NCBI RefSeq assembly: GCF_011682055.1
Contig: NZ_JAAQOM010000018.1
Span: 85,373-149,372, forward strand
Length of the DNA stretch: 64,000 bases
Source of the DNA: Telluria antibiotica
GTDB lineage: Bacteria > Pseudomonadota > Gammaproteobacteria > Burkholderiales > Burkholderiaceae_D
Reading direction: 5' to 3'
Part shown: positions 35,989 through 43,861 of the stretch, piece after piece
Layout: every line of letters begins with the position of its first letter
How positions within the stretch are numbered: the stretch's first letter is position 1
Program-made: the position numbers and the translations under genes
Notes under the pieces: generated by a model
What the model was told of the DNA's origin: nothing
The model's database searches: none
Seen by the model: the letters and a program-made list of their open reading frames with translations, nothing else

Positions 35989-37443
35989 ATGAAGACCAAA
36001 GCGGATGCGCGCTTTTTCCCGATCGTGTTCGCCCTGATGGCAACCGACTTCGTCTGTTCTCTCGAAGCGAGCATGATCTACGGCGCTTTGCCCACCGTCA
36101 CGCGTATCCATGGTGACCCGGCATTGGTTGGATGGCTGATCGCGGGCTTCGTCCTCGTCCAGGCAGTCGCCGCCGCCATCGGAGGACGCCTGGGCGACAT
36201 CTTCGGGCGCCGCAAGGTCCTGCAAACCATATTGCTCGCCAGCGTCGCTGGCTCATTGATGAGCGCCCTGTCGACGGACCTCATCTGGGTTATCGCCGGG
36301 CGCTGCCTCCAGGGCGCGTCCGGCGCGGTCCTGCCACTCAGCTTCGCCATCATTCGCTCAATCGCGCCGCCGGACCGGGCCGCGTTCGGTAGCGGCCTAG
36401 TGGTCGGCGCCTACTCCGTCAGCGGCGGGTTCGGCTTCATCATCGGTGGATATTTCGCGGATATCGGGCACTGGAGCTGGATCTTCTACATCAGCAGCAT
36501 CCTCCCTGCCGCCACGGCGACCGTCAACCGTTTCATCCTGCCCAGGGACACCGGCAATCCGGGCGAAAGCCGGAATATCGATTACATCGGCGCCGTCGGC
36601 CTGGCACTGGGGGTTGCCAGTGTCCTGGTCGGCATTACGATCAGCCGCTACCACGGTTGGCGCTCGGCAGTGACGGTCGGGTTCATCGGCGCAGGGATCG
36701 CCGTGATGGCGTTCTGGACGTGGTACGAGCTACGCCAGGCCGATCCGCTCATCGATGTACGGCGTTTCCGTGACCGCCGATTCTTGTTCACGACCGTGTC
36801 TTTCTTTCTGCTCGGTTGCGGCGGACTGCAGATGGCCTACCTTACCCTGACGCTGATGCAACAACCAGTCTGGACCGGTATCGGGCTGGGACTGAGCGGC
36901 GCGTTCGCCGGCATAGCCAAGCTTCCCGGCAATGCGGCCGGGGTGATCGCCGCTCCGATCGGCGGCAAAGTCGCCGAACGCCTGAGCGGTCGCCTGTGCG
37001 GCATATGCGGTGCCCTGTTGCTTGCAATTGCCTGGATCACGCTGTACTTTTTCCACGACAGCCTGGCATTGGTCATCGGCTGCCTGGTCCTTTCCTCGAT
37101 GGGCGCCACCATCATGTTTGTCGCGACGCCGGCGGTGATTATGGAGGGCACCCCGGCCACCGAGACCGGCCAGGCGACGGGCTGTGCTTATCTCGTACGG
37201 GCACTTGGCCTGGGTGTCGGAGCGCAGCTGGTTTCGCTGTTGCTGGGCTCTTCGATGATCGCCGCGCCATCGGGTGCAACGTACCCGTCGCCAGCGGCAT
37301 TCCAGCTGGCGATTGGCTTTGTGGCGATAACGTCCGTTCTGGCTTTATTATGCGCGATCGGTGTGCCGAGGATACATAGAGCTGAGAACGTCGACGTCCC
37401 CGACGCGCTTGGCATGCCGGGATCTCGGGTCGTCAAAGAATGA
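35989..37443 (+). CDS. MFS transporter, DHA2-like (14 helices)
   Basis: Inner-membrane transporter of 484 aa with about 14 hydrophobic segments. Visible are the drug/H+ antiporter-2 type first helix region, GGRLGDIFGRRKVL in the loop 2-3, and GRCLQGASGAVLPLSFAIIR in helix 4. The start MKTKADARF after GTGGGGCAGCA is preferred. It closes the receptor-tannase-permease unit. DHA2 members usually export, so it may expel toxic intermediates or import the released acid; direction is not decidable. It is the last gene of the catabolic island. Confidence 0.82.
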   Translation: MKTKADARFFPIVFALMATDFVCSLEASMIYGALPTVTRIHGDPALVGWLIAGFVLVQAVAAAIGGRLGDIFGRRKVLQTILLASVAGSLMSALSTDLIWVIAGRCLQGASGAVLPLSFAIIRSIAPPDRAAFGSGLVVGAYSVSGGFGFIIGGYFADIGHWSWIFYISSILPAATATVNRFILPRDTGNPGESRNIDYIGAVGLALGVASVLVGITISRYHGWRSAVTVGFIGAGIAVMAFWTWYELRQADPLIDVRRFRDRRFLFTTVSFFLLGCGGLQMAYLTLTLMQQPVWTGIGLGLSGAFAGIAKLPGNAAGVIAAPIGGKVAERLSGRLCGICGALLLAIAWITLYFFHDSLALVIGCLVLSSMGATIMFVATPAVIMEGTPATETGQATGCAYLVRALGLGVGAQLVSLLLGSSMIAAPSGATYPSPAAFQLAIGFVAITSVLALLCAIGVPRIHRAENVDVPDALGMPGSRVVKE

Positions 37444-37846
37444 ATCGTCATCACTACCACCGATAATTTTCAAACTCATCGTCAACAAAATCTAAAGGTA
37501 CTCGTCCGTTGAAGAAAAAGCGCCCCAGCTTCTTAGGTAAAAATTCCTCTCGCCGGCGGCAAGGGGTAATCCCCCAGTTTTTAAAGCGCACCAAAAGTAG
37601 AGGTTAAGCGGCAAGGACGAGTTTCTGTTTTGTGTGATGCCGCCGCGTGCCATCTTGAGCCGGTCGTGATTGCAGGTCCGCATACCGATCGAAAGTATGC
37701 GTCGTGGCGGGGTAAGCCCCCCCACAAGGGACTACCATTCAATTGTTTAGTCGTTAAAATATGTCAAAGCTTAGCGATATATCGGACCTCGGCTCTCAGT
37801 TTCGGCGTAAGCTGATCTACGTCAAACTGCCCCTGGAGCCCAAACG
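37444..37846. other. Junction between the catabolic island and the IncP-like transfer region
   Basis: About 400 bases, visibly richer in A+T than either side. No supported gene: a 77-codon minus-strand frame has no recognisable content. A near-palindrome TTTAGTCGTTAAA at 37746-37758, about 90 bases before korB, differs by two bases from a KorB operator. Local inverted and C/G-run elements around 37557-37575 and 37710-37725 could be relics of an insertion sequence, but I cannot identify one. Confidence 0.4.
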
Positions 37847-38836
37847 ATGACGGTCATCGAAAATACACGTTTAGCTCAAGTACGCAAACGCCCGCGCAGC
37901 GCGACGACCTCGGGCACACCGAGGCCGCTCACCGCCAGCGACGGCAGCCCGCTCATGATCGACATTGCACTGATCGACGAGGACCCCGCGCAACCTCGCA
38001 GCAAGAACAATCCTGGCTTACGACCAGAGAGCATCGCCGAACTGGCCGCGAGCTACGGCCCGAAAGGCCCGAAGACTCCGCTGTCGCTGCGCCTCAACCC
38101 GGACGCGCCAGGCCGTTACATCATCAACCATGGCCACCGGCGCTACCGGGCCGGCAAACTGAAAGGGCTGGACGCACTGCCTGCGTTTGTCGACAACGAC
38201 TACGACGATGCCGATCAGGTGATAGAGAACCTGCAGCGCGAAAGCATGACGCCACGGGAAATCGCGGATTACATCGGACGCGAACTTGCGAAAGGCAAGA
38301 AGAAAGGAGAGATCGCCAGCCGTATCGGAAAGTCAGCATCGTTCATCTCGCAGCACGTGACCCTGCTCGACCTTCCCGAGCCTGTCGCGATTGCTTTCCG
38401 GACCGGGCGCGTCAACGACGTAACTGTCGTGAACGAACTTGTGTCTGCGTTTAAGTTGGCCCCGGCCGAGGTCACTAACTGGCTGAACAATCCCAGCCAG
38501 GAAATGACCCGCGGCGAGATCAAACTACTCCGCAAATTCCTCGCCGAGAAGCAGCATGATTCAGACGTGGCCGATAGGCCGAACCGGCAATTCGATTCAC
38601 CCGTCATCGAAGGGCACCAGGATGCAACGTCGCAATCGGCGAAAGGACAAAGCGAAAACATGCGACGGTTTAGACCCGGGCTTGTCAAGGTCGAGCATAA
38701 GGAGCGCATCGCCCACCTTCTGCTCACCAAACGACCGCATTCCACCGGTCGTGGCTGGCTGCGATTCGAAGACGATGGACAGGAGTGCGACGTGGCCCTG
38801 GCCGACGTTCGCCTCCTGGCTATAGTAGAAGCCTGA
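37847..38836 (+). CDS. korB: KorB-like ParB-family partition and repressor protein
   Basis: DNA-binding protein of 329 aa matching IncP KorB, which both partitions the plasmid and represses replication and transfer genes. N-terminal ParB box with NHGHRRYRAGKLKGL (CTP-binding type), helix-turn-helix around EIASRIGKSASFISQHV, a linker, and the C-terminal SH3-like dimerisation domain (VEHKERIAHLLLTKRP to ALADVRLLAIVEA) specific for KorB. GGAG lies nine bases upstream. In IncP-1 plasmids incC (ParA) and korA precede it; neither is seen here. Exact KorB operators occur at 41817 and 63400, supporting function. Confidence 0.88.
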   Translation: MTVIENTRLAQVRKRPRSATTSGTPRPLTASDGSPLMIDIALIDEDPAQPRSKNNPGLRPESIAELAASYGPKGPKTPLSLRLNPDAPGRYIINHGHRRYRAGKLKGLDALPAFVDNDYDDADQVIENLQRESMTPREIADYIGRELAKGKKKGEIASRIGKSASFISQHVTLLDLPEPVAIAFRTGRVNDVTVVNELVSAFKLAPAEVTNWLNNPSQEMTRGEIKLLRKFLAEKQHDSDVADRPNRQFDSPVIEGHQDATSQSAKGQSENMRRFRPGLVKVEHKERIAHLLLTKRPHSTGRGWLRFEDDGQECDVALADVRLLAIVEA

Positions 38837-39140
38837 GCCACAACCTCACCCTCTGATCGCCCACCTACGGTACGACTGGCACCGCGTGACGATGCTTTCA
38901 GCTCGTCCTGAACGTTCAATCCAATGCCGAGTCATCACGCAAGGTCTGGCTACGCGAATGGCGCTTCAATGGCGTCAGGTAGCTGCCAGTGGTTCACGCT
39001 GACCGGGCGTCTCCCAGTCATTATCGACGTCCGCTTCAGCGGACCTCACCTGACTGAAACGGATCAGCTACAATCGCAAGACGACCGGCAATCGGTCGGA
39101 CGACTACCGTGACTGAAGCGAATGCCGCAGGAGTATATCC
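38837..39140. other. Intergenic region between korB and kfrB
   Basis: About 300 bases. In IncP-1 plasmids korF, korG and kfrA lie between korB and kfrB; I see no trace of them here. GCAGGAG before kfrB is its ribosome site. Short imperfect repeats GACCGGCAATCGGTC occur near 39083-39097. Confidence 0.4.
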
Positions 39141-39488
39141 ATGAAACAGCGTCTTCTTGTCATGAACGGGCAGCGCCTCGTTCAAATCGAGCGGGAGGGT
39201 CAGTGGGCGACTGAAAAGGTAGAGAAGGCTGCCGGCGTCAAGCCTGGCATCTATAACATCTATCTTGCCGTCGTCGCCGACAAGACGAAAGCGCACGAGG
39301 GCATCATCGTCCATGTAGACCAGCACCATCTATACCAACAGATCGGCAAAGACTTCGTCAGGCACCTGCTTGCCGACTTCAACAAGGTACCTGATATTGG
39401 CATCCATGTCAGCGTCAAATACGGGAGCGGTGTCGCCGAAACGGCCCAGCTGACGGCAGGCCGTCGGCTGAAGCATGGCATATCCTGA
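39141..39488 (+). CDS. kfrB: KfrB-like plasmid backbone protein
   Basis: Small protein (115 aa) matching IncP KfrB, starting MKQRLLVMNGQRLVQ with the block KPGIYNIYLAVVADK and HVDQHHLYQQIGKDFVRH. In IncP plasmids KfrB works with KfrA and KfrC in stable inheritance. AGGAG precedes the ATG. It ends 22 bases before the converging traM gene. No kfrA or kfrC is in the window. Related KfrB sequence also occurs at the C-terminus of the relaxase gene product encoded at 41846. Confidence 0.8.
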   Translation: MKQRLLVMNGQRLVQIEREGQWATEKVEKAAGVKPGIYNIYLAVVADKTKAHEGIIVHVDQHHLYQQIGKDFVRHLLADFNKVPDIGIHVSVKYGSGVAETAQLTAGRRLKHGIS

Positions 39489-39510
39489 CGGTCCACGTCA
39501 GCCCACATTG

Positions 39511-39960
39511 TCAGCGCAGCGTTCCCCATAACGCGACCACTGCGGCAAGCAAGGTGATGCACGAAGCGACGACGTTAAAAACAGCAAGCTGGCGCGCTTC
39601 GCGGAGCGGTTGCGCTAGCCTCGCTAGCAAGTCATCCAACTCGTTGACAAGCACGCGCGCCGATGTCCTTGTGCCTTCCTCCATCAACTGGGCCATCGCC
39701 TGCTTGCCCGCGACGAGCGACGCATTCAGGACTCGTTCGGATTTTTCCTTGGCGTCCAGACCCCAGCGCTGGGCAAGCGCTTCCATCTCTTCCTTCAAAC
39801 CTTCGATCTGTGCCCGCTGGGCCTTGGCGCTGTCCTGCATGAGACGGTGATTGATCGTCTGAAGGACGAAGATGGGATCGTCACGCCCGACCACGATACC
39901 GTGCTTCTGCGCGATCTCCCTAATCAAGGCCTCGATCTGGTCGTCCTGTTCTTCAGCCAC
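39511..39960 (-). CDS. traM: TraM-like conjugal transfer protein
   Basis: Protein of 149 aa, last of the traK-traL-traM unit, matching the size and place of IncP TraM. It has a long helical coiled-coil-like middle (QDSAKAQRAQIEGLKEEMEALAQRW, residues about 42-66) and a single C-terminal membrane helix (VVASCITLLAAVVALWG). Starts with GTG after AGGGGGC, 12 bases after traL. IncP TraM is an auxiliary factor of DNA transfer; its precise role is unclear. Confidence 0.75.
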   Translation of the reverse strand: MAEEQDDQIEALIREIAQKHGIVVGRDDPIFVLQTINHRLMQDSAKAQRAQIEGLKEEMEALAQRWGLDAKEKSERVLNASLVAGKQAMAQLMEEGTRTSARVLVNELDDLLARLAQPLREARQLAVFNVVASCITLLAAVVALWGTLR

Positions 39961-39972
39961 GTGCGCCCCCTG

Positions 39973-40698
39973 TCAGATCACGGCAGCGCTGGCGATCTGT
40001 CCGAACACCTGGTCGCGAATGATCTTCAGACGCTGCCGGGTCATGATGGTCAGCGTCCCTAGTGCCAAGGCCTCATCGAAGGTGAGGCGCGCCTGCAGCA
40101 TCTCCGACAGGTCGCGGCCATATGTTTCCTTCTTCAGGCTTGGCAGCCTGACGATGGCGGACACCCGCTCCTTGTTCGCAACGTAAGCCTTCATCTGCTC
40201 GAATGTCTTGCCTTCGTGTTCTATCGGGCCGTAGTACGGGTTGAGCCAGACGACAAAGACAGCCTCTGGAGGGAACTGCCGGGCCAGCTGGGCGAAGCCA
40301 TGAATGGTGTCGAGCAGGGACTGCGCGCCAGCGATCACGATGTGCACGACCAGCTGGTGTCCCATCTCGGTCAGCAGCGACGGCACCCTGTTACTGATCA
40401 GGAAGTGCGATAGAGGCACGAAAGAGCTCGCACCGTTGTCGACAATGACGTCGCCTTTGGCCGCATCGATCATTTCGACCAGGCGGTCGAAGCTGCGCGG
40501 GTTGATCTCGTCATCCTCCATGATTTCCAGGCGCTGCACCTTGAGTGCGGCGTAACCCGAAAATGTGGCGTTGACCGGATCCGTGTCGATGTTGACCGGC
40601 TCGCGGCCCACGTGCCCCAATGCTTGGGCCAGCACCACGGCGACTAATGTCTTCCCGACACCGCCCCTACCCTGCAGGACGAAATGTGCTTTTGCCAT
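39973..40698 (-). CDS. traL: TraL-like nucleotide-binding transfer protein
   Basis: ParA/MinD-like ATPase of 241 aa, the same length as RK2 TraL. Walker A motif GRGGVGKT at residues 10-17, switch-like IDTDPVNATF at 37-46 and IVDNGASSF as Walker B equivalent. Its ATG overlaps the traK stop (TAATG). In IncP it belongs to the leader operon beside oriT and assists transfer. No replication or partition partner is attached, which argues against a plasmid ParA. Confidence 0.82.
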   Translation of the reverse strand: MAKAHFVLQGRGGVGKTLVAVVLAQALGHVGREPVNIDTDPVNATFSGYAALKVQRLEIMEDDEINPRSFDRLVEMIDAAKGDVIVDNGASSFVPLSHFLISNRVPSLLTEMGHQLVVHIVIAGAQSLLDTIHGFAQLARQFPPEAVFVVWLNPYYGPIEHEGKTFEQMKAYVANKERVSAIVRLPSLKKETYGRDLSEMLQARLTFDEALALGTLTIMTRQRLKIIRDQVFGQIASAAVI

Positions 40699-41111
40699 TA
40701 TATTAACTCCTCTCGATTGGGTGCAGCATTGAACGTAAAACCGGACAACTGATCCTGAACCGGCTGCGCATGGACGGACGCTTGCGACGCCCTGCTTTCT
40801 ATCGAACCAGGCGGTCGCTGGCCTGCCGGCGTCACAAGCAGTGCACGAGGCCCTTGAGTCTTGCGCACAAACGCTGGTTCCGCGGGTCGCACATGCCGTT
40901 TCACGTAGACGAGAAAGGCGTCGTAGCTGAATGCGATACGCTTCTGTTCAACCATATGCGTCCAGATTGTCTTGACCGGCCACCCTTGCTCGAGCGCCTC
41001 CTTCACGTCCTCCTTCACGCCCAGGAAAGCGACGCGGTTCTTCTCGTGCCTGGCCGAGCGAGCCCGCTGCCTGACCCACTCGGCTAACTCCTCGTTGTAG
41101 GACTTTGCCAT
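40698..41111 (-). CDS. traK: TraK-like oriT-binding protein
   Basis: Basic protein of 137 aa that in RP4 wraps the oriT region and increases relaxosome efficiency. Seen are the IncP start MAKSYNEELAEWVRQRARSARH, a VKTIWTHMVEQKRIAFSYDAF block and the conserved C-terminal GFTFNAAPNREELI. First gene of traK-traL-traM, transcribed away from oriT. Divergent from traJ with the oriT region between. Confidence 0.85.
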   Translation of the reverse strand: MAKSYNEELAEWVRQRARSARHEKNRVAFLGVKEDVKEALEQGWPVKTIWTHMVEQKRIAFSYDAFLVYVKRHVRPAEPAFVRKTQGPRALLVTPAGQRPPGSIESRASQASVHAQPVQDQLSGFTFNAAPNREELI

Positions 41112-41301
41112 CGTGATTGCCCATCCCGGCGTGATATCGACATTGTTCGCGCTGCTGTTCGAATCGTGGTCGCGCCGTCTGGAAGCGGCGTGATTCGAGT
41201 ATAGGAGAGCCGGCCTGATTTTCGATATAAACGGTATGCTTCATTGATCTAATCGAGGATTAACCGAAAGTCCGATTGGTATGCTGCCCTGGAGTAATCG
41301 A

Positions 41302-41435
41302 CTCGCAGAGGCGGGCAGGATAGGTGAAGTGGGCCCACCGGCTGCGCCGGTGTTCCCACTTCCCTCCCCTTATTCGCACTTCGTGCTCAACGGGAATCCT
41401 GCTCTGCGAGGCCAGCCGGCTGCCGCCGGCCATAC
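41302..41435. other. oriT: IncP-type origin of transfer (oriT)
   Basis: The region between traK and traJ holds the IncP nick sequence: on the minus strand CTTCACCTATCCTG/CCCGC, with the expected nick between 41316 and 41315. Next to it is the hairpin CACCGG-CTGCG-CCGGTG (41336-41352), then TTATTCGCAC, a GCTCAACGGGAATCCTGCT block (41385-41403) and GCGAGGCCAGCCGGCTGCCG, in the same order as in RK2/RP4. The first part (TraI and TraJ region) and the spacing to traJ are preserved. The traK-side sequence 41112-41300 is presumably where TraK binds. Confidence 0.92.
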
Positions 41436-41446
41436 GGAGATGGACG

Positions 41447-41821
41447 ATGGACCAAAGGTGCACACGCAAGAACACGCCGCCGGTCAAGGTGTACTGCCTG
41501 CCGGAGGAACGCGCTCAGCTGCAGGCCAGCGCCAGCGCCGCCCGCAAGAGCCTGTCGACCTATCTGCTGAACGTCGGCCTGGGCTACCCGGTCCGAAGCA
41601 TCGTCGACCAGCGATGCGTCGAGGATCTCTTGCGCGTCAATGCCGACATGGGGCGGCTGGGCGGTCTGCTGAAGCTGTGGCTGACCAATGACGAACGCAC
41701 CGCCGCGTTCGGCGAATCGACGATCCGCGCCCTGCTCGCGAAGATCGAAGCTACTCAGGACGAGCTGCTGGACGTGGTCCGCACGGTGCTCACCCCACGC
41801 GACGGGTGCGAGCGATTTTAG
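41447..41821 (+). CDS. traJ: TraJ-like relaxosome accessory protein
   Basis: Ribbon-helix-helix type DNA-binding protein (124 aa) that in RP4 binds next to nic and recruits TraI. Seen: PPVKVYCLPEERAQLQ as the ribbon, SLSTYLLNVGLGY as helix region, and the conserved LGRLGGLLKLWLTNDERTA and LLAKIEATQDEL. The start at 41447 follows GGAGATGGAC; the open frame further upstream lies in oriT. The last codons overlap a perfect KorB operator. traI starts 24 bases downstream. Confidence 0.88.
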   Translation: MDQRCTRKNTPPVKVYCLPEERAQLQASASAARKSLSTYLLNVGLGYPVRSIVDQRCVEDLLRVNADMGRLGGLLKLWLTNDERTAAFGESTIRALLAKIEATQDELLDVVRTVLTPRDGCERF

Positions 41822-41829
41822 CGGCTAAA
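41817..41829. promoter_or_regulatory. KorB operator between traJ and traI
   Basis: The palindrome TTTAGCGGCTAAA matches exactly the known KorB operator consensus TTTAGCSGCTAAA. It overlaps the traJ stop codon and lies 16 bases before traI, so KorB bound here could restrict relaxase expression. Confidence 0.85.
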
Positions 41830-41845
41830 GTAGAGGCGCTCAGCC

Positions 41846-43861
41846 ATGATCGCGAAGCACATCGCAATGAACGCCGCGGGCAAAAGCAGCTTTACCCGGC
41901 TGGTGCGCTACCTGACGGATGCGCAGGGCAAGGAAGTGCGCACGGGCACAGTCCGGATCACCAACTGCATCAGTGACTCGGCCCAAGCCGCCGCGCTGGA
42001 GATCCTCAATACGCAAGCAATGAACACGAGGTCCACGGCCGACAAAACCTATCACCTCCTCATCAGCTTTCGCCGTGACGAAAATCCGGACGCCGCCACG
42101 CTGGCGGCGATCGAGGACCGCCTTTGCGATGGCCTCGGGTTCACCGGCCACCAGCGGATCAGCGTAGTACATGAAGACACGGACAACCTGCACGTGCACG
42201 TCTCCATCAACAAGATCCACCCGACGCGCTACACGATCCATGAGCCGTTCCGCGCCTATCGCGTCCTGGCCAAGTTGTGCGACAGGCTCGAAAACGAGTT
42301 CGGCCTGCAGAAGGACAACCACACGCCACGGCAAGTCGGGGCGGAGAACCGCGCCTCGGACATGGAACACCATGCGGGTATCGAGAGCCTGCTCGGCTGG
42401 ATCAAGCGCGAATGCAAGGAGCAGATGCTGGGCGCGCAATCGTGGGAACAGCTGCACGCAGTGCTCGCCGAACATGGGCTGCGGATACACCCGCGCGCAA
42501 ACGGGCTGGTGATCAGCGCTGACGACGGCACCATGGTCAAGGCCGGCTCGGTGGGACGTGAATTTTCCAAGCCGAACCTTGAAAAGCGATTCGGCTCTTT
42601 TCAGGCCACGCCTAGACAACAGATTTCACGCAAGCCGACGCGCCGATACCAGAAGCAACCGATCGCATCGAGCGTGGATACCACCGAACTGTATGCGCGC
42701 TATCGGGCGGCGCAGGCGGAGGCGCTGGACAGCCGGGCGCGCGAACGCGACCTGGCTCGGGGGAGCAAGGAGCGGCGTATCGAGGCGGCAAAGCGCAGCG
42801 TGCGGCTGAAACGTGCGGCCCTCAAGCTTGCCTCGATGCCACGGCCGGCGAAGAAACTGATGTACAGCGCCCTTAGCCATGCCTTGGGCGAAGAGATCGC
42901 GGCCATCAAGAATCGGTACCGGCTCGAACGCCAGGCCATCGACCGGCAGCACCGCCGGTCCCAGTGGACGGACTGGCTGCGGCGCGAAGCGGAAACGGGC
43001 GACCTCCAGGCGCTGGCTGCATTGCGCGGCCGAAATCGGCAAGGCGGCCTGACAGGTAATACGGTCACCGGCGACGTACCGCCGCAGCGTCCGGTCCGCC
43101 CCGTTGGCCACGACAGCGTCACGAGGAAAGGCACCATCATCTACCGCGTCGGCAACAGCGCAATCCGGGATGACGGCGGCAGCCTTAAGGTTTCCCTTGG
43201 CGCGGACCAAGCCGCGATGCAGAGCGCGTTGCGGATGGCGATCGTGCGGTATGGCGAGCGTATCGCCGTCAACGGGTCGGATACCTTCAAACAGCAGATC
43301 CTGATGGCGGCAGTTGCCGGCAAATTGCGCGTTACGTTCTCCGACACTGCGTTGGAACAGCGCCGGTCGCAGCTGGTTCGTGCATCCTCGACACGCGGGA
43401 AAACAGAGCCACCGCGTGCGCGACAAGGCGTGGAAGAGGACAAGCGCCGAGGTCCGGACCACGTCGGCATACACGAAGTGCCTGGCCCCACAAGGACAAC
43501 AGAAAGCGCGCCACCGCCCGAAACCGAGGCATCAACACGCAGCAATGCCGCCGCAACGACAAGGCGTGCCCTCACCACTGGTGCCGCCGACAGGTACATC
43601 GCTGAGCGAGAACAAAAAAGAGTCAATGGCTTCGATATACCGAAACACGCTCGATATACTTCCCTTAACGCCGGCACGGCCGCCTATGCTGGCATGCGCC
43701 GGATTGACGGCCATGCCTTGGCTTTGCTTAAGCAAGGTGACGAGGTCATGGTTCTTGAAGTCGACGAAGCGACCGCGCGGCGCCTGCGGCATCTGCCGCT
43801 GGGCGCGCAGCTAGGCGTGAACGCCCAGGGTGCTATCAAGTCGAAAGGACGCAGCAGATGA
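41846..43861 (+). CDS. traI: Relaxase of the MOB-P family
   Basis: DNA relaxase (671 aa) that nicks oriT and pilots the strand. The RP4 TraI active-site residues fall at identical positions: Tyr22 in LVRYLTD, Ser74 in HLLISF and His116 in the DNLHVHVSINKIHP motif. The middle is Arg/Lys-rich and helical (about residues 260-400); the C-terminus (about 600-665) has a KfrB-type domain (YAGMRRIDGHALALL, DEVMVLEVDEATARRL). Slightly shorter than RK2 TraI. The stop overlaps the traG start (ATGA). Confidence 0.92.
   Translation: MIAKHIAMNAAGKSSFTRLVRYLTDAQGKEVRTGTVRITNCISDSAQAAALEILNTQAMNTRSTADKTYHLLISFRRDENPDAATLAAIEDRLCDGLGFTGHQRISVVHEDTDNLHVHVSINKIHPTRYTIHEPFRAYRVLAKLCDRLENEFGLQKDNHTPRQVGAENRASDMEHHAGIESLLGWIKRECKEQMLGAQSWEQLHAVLAEHGLRIHPRANGLVISADDGTMVKAGSVGREFSKPNLEKRFGSFQATPRQQISRKPTRRYQKQPIASSVDTTELYARYRAAQAEALDSRARERDLARGSKERRIEAAKRSVRLKRAALKLASMPRPAKKLMYSALSHALGEEIAAIKNRYRLERQAIDRQHRRSQWTDWLRREAETGDLQALAALRGRNRQGGLTGNTVTGDVPPQRPVRPVGHDSVTRKGTIIYRVGNSAIRDDGGSLKVSLGADQAAMQSALRMAIVRYGERIAVNGSDTFKQQILMAAVAGKLRVTFSDTALEQRRSQLVRASSTRGKTEPPRARQGVEEDKRRGPDHVGIHEVPGPTRTTESAPPPETEASTRSNAAATTRRALTTGAADRYIAEREQKRVNGFDIPKHARYTSLNAGTAAYAGMRRIDGHALALLKQGDEVMVLEVDEATARRLRHLPLGAQLGVNAQGAIKSKGRSR

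Noticed and set aside
37492..37725. 77-codon minus-strand frame in the junction
   Set aside because: No ribosome site, no family, unusual composition; treated as non-coding.
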